Assembly (NCBI RefSeq): GCF_025602895.1
Contig: NW_026516424.1
Coordinates: 1-47,747 of the forward strand
DNA length: 47,747 nucleotides
Origin: Polychytrium aggregatum
Taxonomy: Eukaryota; Chytridiomycota; Chytridiomycetes; Polychytriales
Direction of reading: 5' to 3'
In this document: positions 30,326 through 40,769 of the stretch, in pieces
Position numbering within the stretch: position 1 is the first letter of the stretch
Layout of the letters: each line of letters starts with the position of its first letter
Position numbers and translations under genes: made by a program
The notes under the pieces: model-generated
What the model saw: only the letters and a program-made list of their open reading frames with translations
The model's database searches: none
What the model was told of the DNA's origin: nothing

Positions 30326-30416
30326 TGGGTTGTGGGATGTGGGATGTGGGATGTGGGATGTGGGATGTGGGTCGTGGGTTGTGGGTTGTGGGTTGTGGGT
30401 TGTGGGTTGTGGGATG
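30326..30416. repeat. G-rich 7-bp array in two blocks, (GGGATGT)n then (GGGTTGT)n
   Basis: About five GGGATGT copies, one GGGTCGT, then about five GGGTTGT copies and a final GGGATGG. G3 runs separated by 4 nt fit a G-quadruplex pattern on the plus strand. Confidence 0.95.
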
Positions 30417-31217
30417 GCATGCAGAATCGACTCGATGCATTCGAGTGGACCGACAGAGTTGCGAGTCGATCGACGCATCGCTGCACCTGGTTTTCCCGAT
30501 GCTCTTCATCTGCGACGCAACCGCCGTTCCCGCTCTCGTGCTGCGCGCACCAGACCCCATGCTTCCTTTGCCAGCACCCGGCGTCCGCCGTGGCAGGCGC
30601 ACCACACACCATCATGCAGGTCGCCCCAAGGGGCGCAGCTCGAAGGCGTCCTTTCCTCGCGAGCCGGCCGGTGGCGACGATGCGACAAGGCCAGACAGCG
30701 AGCCAAGGGCACCGTGCCACCCCGGCCCTCGGGCGGCCATTGGTTCGGCGCGCAGCCGGGCTGTGTGGCTGTATGGACACCGCGAGCATGGACCAGCGGC
30801 GCTGCCCTGATCGGGCCAGAGCACGATGCGTGGCAGCGACACGGGCAATCGACGCACCGCGACGACGCTGCGATTCGCATGGCCACGTTTGTTTGCCGGG
30901 GACGGTTTCGTCCTCGGGTGCATCCTCTCACTTTCCCCCCCTCCATCGTCCTCTCCATCTCCCCGCTCCCTCGCATAATCACGCTGTCCACATCGCCCTG
31001 CACTGCTGCCCTTGTCGCCCGCCGCGCTGAGCCCGACAAAGCGCCGCGACAAGGCCGGCTCGAGGGTGGCTCGAATGCACTCTGCCCGTGCCTCGCCTCG
31101 GCCGTGCGACGCTGGTGGCGTCGTGTGTAACAGCTGCGCAGCAGGCTGTGGCGATGCTGCACGACGTGCCCTGATGTGCTGTGTTGTGTTGTTGAATGCG
31201 AGCTGCTCTGTCGATAC

Positions 31218-31312
31218 GAATATCACATATCGCATAGACATATCACATGTTACATATCAATTTCACATATCACATGTTACATATCACATATCACATTCCC
31301 ATATCACATTGC
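31218..31312. repeat. AT-rich array of ATATCACAT / GTTACATATC units
   Basis: Around nine diverged ATATCAC-type units in about 95 bp, strikingly AT-rich against a GC-rich background. Confidence 0.8.
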
Positions 31313-32719
31313 CACGTCAATGCGAGCGACTCTGTCCACTTGCCATTCGGGCTCCTGCGATCTGCGCTGTGTCGCAAGTGCCCACCGTCCCCCGCATGCT
31401 GCTTTCCTTGCCCCACGGCACTGCGTTGTTGCTGCTCTTGCGCTTGCGGGCTTGTTCCCGTCCTTTGTCGTGCCTGCCGTGCGCCTGCTTCTGTCTCTGT
31501 ACTGCCGCGCCCGTTTTGGTTCTTTGCACCGCCGTGTGCTCGCTCCACTCACCCACCACACCAGGTTTCCTGTCGCTTGCCAGGCCGCTGTTTCGACTCT
31601 GGCCTTGCCTGGGCTGTCCGTTCTCCTGATCCATACACCCCTTTCGCATCGCTTCCGGCCGTCCTGCCGCTGTCGGCTTGTCGTTGTCCAAAGAACCCAC
31701 CGGCTCCGACCCTCGGCACATGCGCTGTCCCGTTAATTTCGAGCAGGTCAAAAAGCCCTGCCGGTACGTTCTCTGCCTTTCTCGTTTTCCCTCGTATCTC
31801 ATTGCCTTGGGCACCCCGCGAACCAGAAACAACAATAACAAAATTTTAAATCTGCCCATCGACCTGCCTTCTGGTCGGCTCTCCCGTCAATCCAAGCTTT
31901 AGTTGATACCTTTTCGATCGCCTCGATCGCTCCCCTGTTTCGTTCCAAATCTCTTCCAACCGGATCTTCGCCGAGGTAAGTCGCCTCTGCTGCTGCTCCC
32001 GGATGCTGCTTCCGATTGTGGCTTCCGGCTGTTGATCCTGGCCGTTGTTTGCGCTGGACTCCCTCTCGCCCGGGTCTTTGTCGGCAGCGACCGATCCTGC
32101 GTATTGTCCTCGCCCCGCCTCACTCGGCGGCTGCCCGCTCCTCTGTTCTGTCGTTCGCGTTGTATGTTACTGCGATCCTGTCGGCAGTGCTGTTGTTGGT
32201 CGGCGTCTCGCTGCTTTGTTTGCTGTGCTCCTGACCCTGCTTTTCTATTCACTCAATCGCATCTCATCCCGCTCGCGCGCTCGCTCCATGCCCTCGGATA
32301 TCCTCGTCTCCTCGGCCGTCTCCGTTGGCTTTGGCTATTGTCGCCCACTCCCGCCGCCTGCTGTCCCTCGCCCGCCTTCTCTCTGCTATCGCTCCGGCAC
32401 TGTCCTCGCAAACCGCTGCCTCGCCCACTCGTATATCGGCTCTCCGTTGTCCGGATATCGACTGTCGGATCTCGACCGCCCTGGTATTGTCTGCCCTGAC
32501 CTTACCTATTGATATTGACTGTCTTGATACTGGCTATCCCCCCCCTCTCCACAACATAACCGCCGCTCCCTCGGCCCCACAACACCATTCGCTGTCGGCA
32601 GACCCCGAGCTCGGTACAGTCCCGACCATCGTGCCACTTTGATCCCACCACCCACCCATCCCGCCGCTGTCCCCTCCGTCCATCCATCCATCCATCGGCC
32701 TGCCAGCCTCTGGGTCGCC

Positions 32720-34840
32720 ATGTCCGACCCCAGCGCCGGTCCCAGTGGCCTGTCGCCCCCATTCCTTGACGCCCCCATGGATCCTCTCAACATGGACCAT
32801 GTTACCGATCCTCTCCACCTCCCCCCCGTCGTGCTGGCACCCCGCCCGTCGCTGTCGTTGCAGGATCCCGTCCAGGCCCCCAAAAATACGCCCTTCCCCC
32901 CGTCGCCTTCGACCTCGGTCGACCTGCCCAGGCCGCCGCAAATACCCCTGGATCGCGAGCCGCCGTCCTTCCACAGCCACGAAACCTCCCAGTGCCCTGT
33001 TCCGCTCTGTCCGCCGCTCTCCACTGTCCCACCGAGCAACGCCGTCGGCTCCGATTCCCTGCTTCCCTCCTCGTCGCCGCTGAACATCCAGACTGAAATC
33101 TCCCACGCTTCGTCCGCATCCAGTGGCTGGCGGAAAGGCAACATCATCGACCGTGTCATGAGAACCGAGCCGAGTACATCGTCCATTCTCGACCCCACAA
33201 AGCCTTCGCAGACCCACTACTCAATCTTCCGCTCCACCTCGCTTCGCCTGCGGAGGAGTCTGAAAGCCCAGAATTCCCGGTCCGTTTCTCTCGATCTTGC
33301 CCGGCACGGCCGACTCTCAACTTCGACCATTGCCCCCGGTGGCTCGCCGCCGCTGGGACTGGCTTCGGGCTCGTCCATCAAGAAGAAGCGGCGGTTCTCC
33401 ATGCCTCCGTTCTTTTCGGGGCTGTGGAGCTTCTTCAGCCCATCCAGACACAGTGCTCGCTCGGCCCGGTCCAGAAAGCGCTTCTCCTATCCGTCGTCCG
33501 TTCCACCCTCCAATCTCTCCTCGACCGTTTCGTTTCCGTCACATATCCAGTCCACTCAGCCTGCCCCCCACGATCAAGTCGCTGCCCCGGGCTCATGGCC
33601 GCCTCCGGAGCTGTCGTCGGCACCGTCGATCCTTGTTCGCACCTCGCCGGCCCAGCCCCGCTCGTCAGAGCCAAAGCTGTCGCTGACAATCGAGAACTTT
33701 GATCCCGCCAACTACGAATCTCCGCCGTCTCGTCGCCGCTTGCCGGCTTCACCGCTTGCTTCTTCCATCTCCCTGACCGACCTCACCAGCCGCTCGCCCT
33801 CTCCCAGGCTCGCCACGAGGTCAAGCACCAGTCCGACTCCCTTCTCTGAATCCTTCAGGCTCTTTGCCAAGCGTCCTCCTTCTACCGGTGGAGCCCCATT
33901 CTCGCCCACGCAGAGCACGAAATCCCTGAAACCCTCCCGTTCCCACGAGCCGCCGTCGTCCTTGCATCCGTCCATTCCCGGGCGCCCGCTCTCTCCTGGC
34001 AACCTCTTCTCTCGTTCATCGCGGCAAGCCTTGTCAGTCGACAGCTCGGCTACAGTCACAACCGCACCCGCACCCGCAGCCACAACCACGACCACAACCA
34101 CAACCACGACCACGACCATGAGCCTGCCCCCAGCCGACTCGTTAGCGATGGCCCGGAAGCGAAGCCCGTTCTTGGCCTTTCGGCCGAACCGGTCCCCGTC
34201 TCCGGGTCTGTCGCAGTCCGCAAACTCGTACTTGCTTGAGAAACAACTCATCCCGCCGCGTCTGCTGACGCCTCCTCATCCGGGCGACACGAAGCTGCCT
34301 GCGTTGGGCCAAGGACTGCCAAGGCCGCCCCGTGCTTCGCCACCGCCACCGCCGCCACCGATATCCAGCCGGCCGACGGAGCCCGAGCGACTGGATTCGA
34401 TTCTGTGTGCTCGTGCAGGATCCCGCGACTCGATCGGCGCCCAAACGGCCACCACAGTTACATCAAATCGCGGCAATGTTGGACGGGCTGCAGACCGCGA
34501 CCGCCACGAGGCGTCCCGGAGCTCGCAGGACGGCGTGCCTGCGTCGGTGGTGGCACTGCCAACCGAGTACCAGCCACAGACCAGCCAGCCCATCGAACCC
34601 ACCGGCAGCGGCGTCCCCAGGCCCAAGCGCCACTCTGCAGCCTCGTACTTTGCAGACCTTCCCCGGCCCGAGCGCTGGGCGATCGAAATGGCGCGAGCGC
34701 CTTCTGCTCAGGACGGCTGGCGGATCACCGAGGGTATCGTCTCAGGATATCGCCAGATCGAAGTCTTTGATTCGTACGAGGTATATCCGGACATGGACCA
34801 GAAGAGCAGTTTTGGCGTTATCATGGACGACACGATGTAA
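32720..34840 (+). CDS. Disordered Ser/Pro/Thr-rich protein, 706 aa
   Basis: Intronless frame. The ATG at 32720 (Met-Ser-Asp) is chosen over 32639 because the extra leader is encoded by the TCCA-repeat and pyrimidine-rich region. The body is Ser/Pro-rich with basic patches (IKKKRRFSMP near residue 220, SARSRKRFS near 255), many Ser-Pro sites, a run of about 12 Thr, and poly-Pro. The last about 60 residues (ERWAIEMARA... through SFGVIMDDTM) look ordered and acidic and may be the functional tail. A basic, phosphorylatable body suggests a polarity or signalling adaptor, but no family is recognised. Confidence 0.7.
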   Translation: MSDPSAGPSGLSPPFLDAPMDPLNMDHVTDPLHLPPVVLAPRPSLSLQDPVQAPKNTPFPPSPSTSVDLPRPPQIPLDREPPSFHSHETSQCPVPLCPPLSTVPPSNAVGSDSLLPSSSPLNIQTEISHASSASSGWRKGNIIDRVMRTEPSTSSILDPTKPSQTHYSIFRSTSLRLRRSLKAQNSRSVSLDLARHGRLSTSTIAPGGSPPLGLASGSSIKKKRRFSMPPFFSGLWSFFSPSRHSARSARSRKRFSYPSSVPPSNLSSTVSFPSHIQSTQPAPHDQVAAPGSWPPPELSSAPSILVRTSPAQPRSSEPKLSLTIENFDPANYESPPSRRRLPASPLASSISLTDLTSRSPSPRLATRSSTSPTPFSESFRLFAKRPPSTGGAPFSPTQSTKSLKPSRSHEPPSSLHPSIPGRPLSPGNLFSRSSRQALSVDSSATVTTAPAPAATTTTTTTTTTTTMSLPPADSLAMARKRSPFLAFRPNRSPSPGLSQSANSYLLEKQLIPPRLLTPPHPGDTKLPALGQGLPRPPRASPPPPPPPISSRPTEPERLDSILCARAGSRDSIGAQTATTVTSNRGNVGRAADRDRHEASRSSQDGVPASVVALPTEYQPQTSQPIEPTGSGVPRPKRHSAASYFADLPRPERWAIEMARAPSAQDGWRITEGIVSGYRQIEVFDSYEVYPDMDQKSSFGVIMDDTM

Positions 34841-36762
34841 CGGCCCAAGCAAATCGAATTGGATCGGACCGGACTGGACAGGACTGGACCGGACTGGACC
34901 GGACTCGACCTGGCCAGACTGAGGCTGGACTCGTGAATCGCAAGATCGTAGCCAACGTTTTTGAGACAGTCCGACGGCGAGTCCATGCTTCCGCAACAAC
35001 CTCTCGGACAGCTGCCCTCCCCCTCGAAGGCTCCCATTTGCGGCCTCCGATCCAGATCTTATTTCCCACACCACCGTCTCCGCCCCCCAAGATGTTGTCC
35101 GTGCCGGACACATTTCCCCTTCGATTGTTACTCAATCCTCCTTGTTTTTGGTCGGCTTCAAGATACAGGCCAGAGACAGCTTCGCAAATCTCGCTTGCTG
35201 GCTCATTACCTCCCCCCCCCCAACTTTTCTGATCCTTCTTGGACCTTTTCTTCTTTGCTGTGATCTACTTGCAAATCTCTGCTTCCGAGACGAGACAACG
35301 TCGCTGCAACTCGATATCATTTATCTTCTCTTCTTCCTCGACCCCTCCCTCCCTCGCGCTTTTGCTTTTTTGTGGGTGTCAATCGATCAAGGCCGGATCT
35401 CGATTCCTGTCTTACGGGCTATCTCCGTGTCCGTGGTGTCCTCCTCTCCCTCTTGGTCCTGATTTCCTTCTCCCTGCCCTCGCTAATCCAGTCTCGGCCC
35501 CCCCTTTCCAACCTCCACCTTCCACTCCCTTCAAAACCGGACTTATCCGCCGGTCACATTCCCATATCACCCCCCCCCTATCTTTCTTCACCATTCATCC
35601 CTCTTCCTCCTCACCATTGTCATTTCTTATTTATTAATGCAGCAGATTAAGCTGATGAATCTGAAGCCCCCGGTCCCTGATTCTGGAGAGGGAGGGGCAG
35701 CCCGTTGCTCCGCCCTGTCCAAGGACCGCCTTTTTTTGTCGTTATCTTCGTTTTTCTGTTTGCACATTGGACCCAATCCCATCGGCTGGGTATTGCAGTT
35801 GACAGGTTTCAACTCTAGAGTCCCTTTTCATCCCAAACAACCACCACTCCCCACCACCACCACCATGCCTTATTTTTGCCGCCTCACCCCGCCTGGTCGC
35901 CGCTATTCTCCTCCACCACCTCCACCACCCCCGCCACTGTCGCCGTCGACCCTTCCCACTCCCGCCGCACACGCCGATGACGAGATTCGACTTTTTCAAA
36001 AACAAAAAAAGCAACAGCACTGATTCGCACTGGCGCAATGCAGCGCTCCCCAGCCGAAACGGAGCACCCTGTTTGAGCCAGTCGTGTCACTTTCCCTGGG
36101 TCCTGAATACACACCCCTCCAACGCCCTTCATGGACCACAGTCGTCCTCATTTCTCGACAGACCAAAATCCAGACCAAACAAGGGGCGGGGGATGTCGCT
36201 CCTTTATTTCCCCTTCCCTTCCCTCCACCTCCTCCACTCTGATTCTTTCTCGTGTACTCCGCCACGTATGTTGCTCAAGATCGGAGCCACCCACAGCTGT
36301 CCATGGCATTCTCTGCCCAACCAGTCGTCCCCTCCTCCTCAGATTTGTCCTGTGCTGCTTGCCTGTTGCCAGGTCTCTCGGAACACCAGACAGCCCAACG
36401 GCAGCACCAGATCCGTGTGCTCTCTCCTCGCCGATTCGCTACCTTCCCACCCACAGTGCTTTTGAACGAATGCAACGGGCTTTGAGCGGCAATGGTGATT
36501 TTCCTCTGCGCGTGCTCATTCAATACCAAAATACTAAAACAAACGTAGGGAGAGCCTTGAGGACATCTCGGCAAGAGAAAGGTATCGTCGCGGGGAAATA
36601 TAATCAGCCAACAAATAGAGCATCGAAGTGAATGGCAGGGGCGAGGATCGGCTGGACCCAGGGCTGGAGAGAGAGAAAGCAACACCGACATAGCGCGCGG
36701 AAGGAACGAATGAAGGAAGAGCAAATCCGAGACAGGTTCTACGCTCAAGGCATCTTGCCTCA
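34841..36762. other. Convergent 1.9-kb interval with strong pyrimidine bias, no gene supported
   Basis: 34857-34912 holds tandem GGACTGGACC-type units. From about 35090 to 36480 the plus strand is rich in C/T, a pattern that elsewhere here marks 5' leaders. Open frames (for example from the ATG at 35977, starting Met-Thr-Arg-Phe-Asp-Phe-Phe-Lys) could be a first exon, but no second exon was found. Confidence 0.5.
34857..34912. repeat. Imperfect 10-bp repeat (GGACTGGACC)
   Basis: About five copies directly downstream of the 706-aa gene stop, probably in its 3' UTR. Confidence 0.75.
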
Positions 36763-38262
36763 CTACCGCTCGTACTCCGTATGAGGCGTGTTGGAGAAGA
36801 TGCGGTCGATTCCAGACGGAGATTCGTCATCGTCGCTGTTGTTCATGGGAGAGTCCAGATTGTGGGTCGCAGGCTCGGGACTTGGCTGTGATACTGGAGA
36901 AGGAATAAAGGCGCGGGTGATGAAGAATGGCTGCGGCTGATATTGCTGATGCTGTTGCTGCTGTTGCTGCTGGGACGACTGAGGCGAAGGGCGAGAGAAT
37001 GCCGATGGCGACGAGGCAGACCGCGACGATGCCGACGATGCCGAAGGCGAAAGTGGTTGCAATGGTTGCAATGGTTGCTGAGTGCCGGACTCTTCGCGTG
37101 TCGGTGATCCTGGAGATTCCGATGTTGGTGTCGGTGGGGCTGCGATGCCCACGGGCGAGGTGGTGCGAGGCGGTAGGGCCAATGGCAATGTGCCCAAAGG
37201 AGACGAAGTCGAGCCCATGCCCGAGCCTGGACCCGAACCTGAGCCCGAGCCCGTGCCCGGCTGCAAGTGTTGCAGGTTGGCCATCTGCAGCGCTGCCGCA
37301 CGCTCGGCACGCTCAACGACTTCGACGAGCATGCCAAAGATCTGGTCCTCGAGCGATAGCGCAGCGCTCAGACTGTTTGGGGCCGAGACCGGAGCTGGAC
37401 TGCCAAACAGAGGGATGCGGAAGATGGTTGGGCCGGCGGGACGAGCGGGCTCGGACCAGTCGCCGCCGTACCGGATCGTGGGTGAGAAAGAACCCGGTGG
37501 GCTTTGTGGAGATGTCGTCGACAGTCCAGACCCACCACTCCCGCCGACTCTCGACAATCCAGGACCAGACGGCGATGACGAGCGGGGACGGTGTGCTCGT
37601 TGACGAACATGCAGCGACCGCACAATGCGCTCGGGGCTCCAGCCCAGGTTGTCGAGCCGGGATCCAGACTGAGATGTGGCCACGGAGCCGCTTGGCTGGA
37701 ACGATGCCGAGGCCGCAAACGACGACAGCCCGAGCGCCCCTGACCGGCCCCTGGCATTGCCGTTGTTGCCGTCGTTGCCGGCTCCGGCCGTCCCGATCGG
37801 GCGCGGAGACGGGCGAGAGTCTTCCTCCAGACCCTTGAACTGCTCCAGCTCGATCGGCGACAGACCGGCCTTGAGGATCTGCAGGACAGCCGCACGGCTC
37901 TCGACCGACATCCCCGAGAACAGGATTTCGAAGAACCTAAACAGCTGCAGCCCGCCGTATCGCTCCAGCTTCTTGAGAATCTTGCGCATGTGCGTGGGAA
38001 GGTTGCTATAGGAACTAATGCCGCCGCCCGATCCGCCGTCGCGATCGTCGTTTCGCACGGATAGGTGTCCGCCATGATTCCCGAGGCGGTGGCGAAAGGG
38101 AGAGCCTCGCCCTGGACGACGCCCAGATTCGGCCCGGTCGTCTCTGGGAGAATCGAGCTCGTCGCTGCTGGGGCGGTCGTCGTCGTCGTCGTTGCCGTCC
38201 TGTGCATACCAGGGCTGGGTGGTGACTTCAACGTTTGAGTGTCGGTAGATAGGAGGACCCAT
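36763..38262 (-). CDS. Hypothetical protein with one conserved-looking helical core, 499 aa
   Basis: Intronless frame from the ATG at 38262 to the stop at 36763. The N-terminus is acidic (a run of Asp) and Arg/Gly-rich. Around residues 90-145 is the only ordered-looking part: HMRKILKKLERYGGLQLFRF followed by FEILFSGM and VESRAAVLQILKAGLSPIEL, two or three amphipathic helices. The rest is Ser/Gly/Pro-rich, with a Gln run (about 8), Gly-Ser dipeptide repeats and a second possible helix (LEDQIFGMLVEVVERAERAAAL). The C-terminus is acidic. The helical core could be a dimerisation or adaptor domain; no family recognised. Confidence 0.68.
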   Translation of the reverse strand: MGPPIYRHSNVEVTTQPWYAQDGNDDDDDRPSSDELDSPRDDRAESGRRPGRGSPFRHRLGNHGGHLSVRNDDRDGGSGGGISSYSNLPTHMRKILKKLERYGGLQLFRFFEILFSGMSVESRAAVLQILKAGLSPIELEQFKGLEEDSRPSPRPIGTAGAGNDGNNGNARGRSGALGLSSFAASASFQPSGSVATSQSGSRLDNLGWSPERIVRSLHVRQRAHRPRSSSPSGPGLSRVGGSGGSGLSTTSPQSPPGSFSPTIRYGGDWSEPARPAGPTIFRIPLFGSPAPVSAPNSLSAALSLEDQIFGMLVEVVERAERAAALQMANLQHLQPGTGSGSGSGPGSGMGSTSSPLGTLPLALPPRTTSPVGIAAPPTPTSESPGSPTREESGTQQPLQPLQPLSPSASSASSRSASSPSAFSRPSPQSSQQQQQQQHQQYQPQPFFITRAFIPSPVSQPSPEPATHNLDSPMNNSDDDESPSGIDRIFSNTPHTEYER

Positions 38263-39662
38263 GGCTGGTTCGGTGGGGTGGCTGGGGAGATGGATCACTG
38301 AGCAGATGGGCTACGAAGCAGGCTACCGGATGGGTCGGCAGGTCGATTGGTATTCCGAGGTACTCAGAGCAAGCTTGGAGTGCTTGCGATATTCCTTCAA
38401 GGGAACCTTGGCTTGGCCGTGGGAACGCCGAGGCAATGACAGACCAGAGTTCGTGGTGGGAAGTGTTGCCTGGAGTGTACCCAGGGGAGATTAGAAGGGT
38501 GCAGTTTTGATCGCTTTGGGAGACAAGATGCCGAGCGAGTCTCAAGCGTGAGGAGATGTGCGAGGAGATAAATCAAAGCTTGCTGGCGCAAGGGATGGCC
38601 GGGGCCGGACCAGAGGAGGGCCGAGGAGGGCCGAGGAGGGCAGAGAGGAGGCGAGCCCGTGTGGAGAATACAATAGAGCCTCCCCTGGGACAAGGGCCGC
38701 AAGGATGCAGATGGGTCTGGGAAGCTTGCACCTGGATCCTCACACAAGCGGCTGCGGGCGATGCCGCCGTCAATGTTTGCCGCCGCAATGACGCTGACAT
38801 TGGCTGCTCTATGCTCAGGCCGTCTCGAGAGGCGCTGTTGCGATTTGTTGCTGGGGCCGACCAGGTTCCTTGTCCAGCGCACACACCCCCTTGCACTGTC
38901 CGCCGCTCCCTGCATTTGTCCTGTGGCTGCTGCGTCGCTCGGCTGTCTGGAGGCCAGACAGGGGCATTTGTTGATACGACCGCAGGGTCGGTGGGGCGAG
39001 TCGGAAGGTCAGCTGGCGGTGGTGGTGGTACCCAGCAGGGTCGAAGCACTTGGACAGAGCGGTTGACGATTTGTATGCGGCCCAGAGAGGCGAGGCAGCA
39101 GCACACCAACAAACGGCAGTTGACGCCAAGCAGCGACAGCTATTCGAGGAGCAGCAGCATCGCAACTGACCCGACCTTTGAATCGGCTGGCTGGGACATG
39201 CGCACTGGATGCCAGACACCTCGAACAGACTGGTATTTACCAACATGATCAATGCGTGCGTGGCGGTTGACGAGACCAGAGGGCGATCCTTCGATCGCAA
39301 ATGGATGCAGATCACCGCGTTCGATTGAAATGGGTGTGTCCCGTTATTTTGAATATGTACACACAAGCGGCAAAAAAAAAAAAAACGGATGCCGGTCGTT
39401 TCAAAGGCACAACACAAGCAAGAGTGAGGGCTGTCGGCGGAAGAAATCAACATATGGCGCTGCGGAAAAAGAATGGCTGAAATCACTGGATTGGTCCGGG
39501 TACCAATCCATATCAAATCCGATGCGGCGACGAGACCAGCGGGGACAAGAGCGTCTGCAAGAGCGTCGGGTCCGTCGCTGGCCAAGCTTTGGATGGTGGC
39601 TCAGCGCATTCTCAACCGGGCAAGGAATGTGGCTGGGCAGTATGGGGCTCGGGAGCCGGCTC
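38263..39662. other. Intergenic between two minus-strand genes, no gene seen
   Basis: Upstream region of the 499-aa gene and downstream region of GPX. Includes a (GGCCGAGGAG) stretch near 38615-38645 and an A-run near 39371. ORFs have no coding features. Confidence 0.55.
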
Positions 39663-40289
39663 TCACAGGTGGGCAACAATGTCCTTCTCCATATCGGCGG
39701 GGACCGTTGTGGGAGCAAAGCGGCGGATGACCTTGCCGTCGCGATCGACCAGGAACTTTTCAAAGTTCCACTTGATCATCTTCAGGCCAAGGATGCCGGG
39801 GGCCTCGGACTTGAGGTAGTTGTAGAGAGGATGCTCGTCCGAGCCGTTGACGCTGATCACCTCGGTGATGGGGAAACTGACGCCATAGTTGCGCTGGCAG
39901 ACAGTCTCGATGGCATCGACCTCGGAATGCTCTGGAGAACGGCAGAGGGAGGGCAGGACGAACGAGGAAGGGTTGGGATCACAGCAGCAAGCAACAGCCC
40001 CTCCTTCATCAGCGGCATCGACAGACTTCGACAAACACGCAGTGCAGTGCAGTGCACCTCTCCGGAACTGACCTTGGTTGAAGGAGTTGGAAGGGCAGCC
40101 GATGATGACGAGGCCCTCATCCTTGTGGTCCTGGTACAGCTTCTCGAGGCCAGTGTACTGCGGGGTGAGGCCGCACTTGGAGGCAACGTTGACGACGACA
40201 ACGACCTTGCCGCGGAACTGGGCGAGATCCAGGGGCTTGCCACGGAGGTCGTTGATCTTGAACGAGTAGAAGGGCGAGTCGGAGCTCAT
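39663..40289 (-). CDS. GPX: Glutathione peroxidase-like thiol peroxidase (2 exons, 161 aa)
   Basis: Reduces hydroperoxides, usually with thioredoxin in fungi. Exons are 40073-40289 and 39663-39931, joined across a GTCAGT...CAG intron of 141 bp in phase 1. Length matches yeast Hyr1/Gpx3. The peroxidatic residue is Cys39 (NVASKCG) rather than selenocysteine. The likely resolving Cys is C84, and the tetrad Trp and Asn are W127 and N128 (KWNF). The usual CNQFG segment reads SNSFN here, so the tetrad Gln appears replaced by Ser69. The ATG at 40289 is chosen because a TATA box at 40413-40418 makes it the first ATG of the expected transcript. The upstream in-frame extension would add a presequence-like leader. 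Confidence 0.93.
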   Translation of the reverse strand: MSSDSPFYSFKINDLRGKPLDLAQFRGKVVVVVNVASKCGLTPQYTGLEKLYQDHKDEGLVIIGCPSNSFNQGQFRRGALHCTACLSKSVDAADEGGAVACCCDPNPSSFVLPSLCRSPEHSEVDAIETVCQRNYGVSFPITEVISVNGSDEHPLYNYLKSEAPGILGLKMIKWNFEKFLVDRDGKVIRRFAPTTVPADMEKDIVAHL

Positions 40290-40412
40290 GGTGAAGATGC
40301 GGCGGCAGAAGCGGCGAGAAGCAGGGTTGATGGGAGCAAAGGCAAAGGAGCGAGCGAGGGCAGGCGAGGCCGGGGACTTGAATGCGGATGAAGTGTGGCT
40401 CTGATCGGTGGC

Positions 40413-40418
40413 TTTATA
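40413..40418 (-). promoter_or_regulatory. TATA box of GPX (TATAAA)
   Basis: TATAAA on the minus strand, about 125 bp before the GPX ATG; it argues against the longer GPX start. Confidence 0.65.
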
Positions 40419-40721
40419 GCCATGGCTGCATTTGAAATGACTTGCCGAAGATCCGGACATGCCCAATGGGCTTTCACGCGGCCGGATGCACATAGCGGAT
40501 TTCCCTTTCACCCTCGTCGCCACGGGCGGTCTCATTGCGATGCACGCTCTTTCACGGCACAGAGTGGATGAGGAACAAGCGCGGACAGGTCGGGCGGGCG
40601 GATCTGGGCCAAAGTGCAGATACTCGCCATCGAGCAGCACTTGGAATTAGCCGTCCTGTGATTCGATTACCGCCACCACGCAGTCGAACGACCGTCTTAG
40701 AATATACCTACAGACTGACAA

Positions 40722-40769
40722 CCAGTCGAACAACCCAGTCGAACTACCCAGTCGAACTACCCAGTCGAG
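40722..40769. repeat. 14-bp tandem repeat (CAGTCGAACTACCC)
   Basis: Three to four near-perfect copies, plus a separate partial copy at 40681, between the divergent GPX and kinesin-13 genes. Confidence 0.88.

Larger units (their letters stand above)
29186..32719. other. 3.5-kb divergent intergenic region, no gene supported
   Basis: The largest gene-poor stretch here. It holds an 18-bp triplication (29304-29361), a G-rich 7-bp array (30326-30416) and an AT-rich array of TATCACAT-like units (31218-31312). From about 31900 to 32720 it is a pyrimidine-rich leader with a strong donor GTAAGT at 31976, possibly a 5'-UTR intron of the downstream gene. ORFs of 200-450 codons occur but run through the repeats in several frames and have no domain. 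Confidence 0.55.

Noticed and set aside
29428..30789. 453-codon minus-strand ORF
   Set aside because: Runs through the 7-bp G-rich array, is open because the repeat lacks stops, has parallel open frames on the other strand, and shows no domain.
30135..31130. 331-codon plus-strand ORF
   Set aside because: Also spans the 7-bp array and encodes a periodic Gly/Val/Trp/Cys stretch; no domain or good gene context.
39663..40289. Selenoprotein GPX
   Set aside because: The catalytic codon encodes Cys and there is no in-frame TGA at that position.
40290..40640. N-terminally extended GPX with a mitochondrial presequence
   Set aside because: A TATA box at 40413-40418 lies inside the extension, making 40289 the first ATG of the expected mRNA. 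An alternative longer transcript is not excluded.
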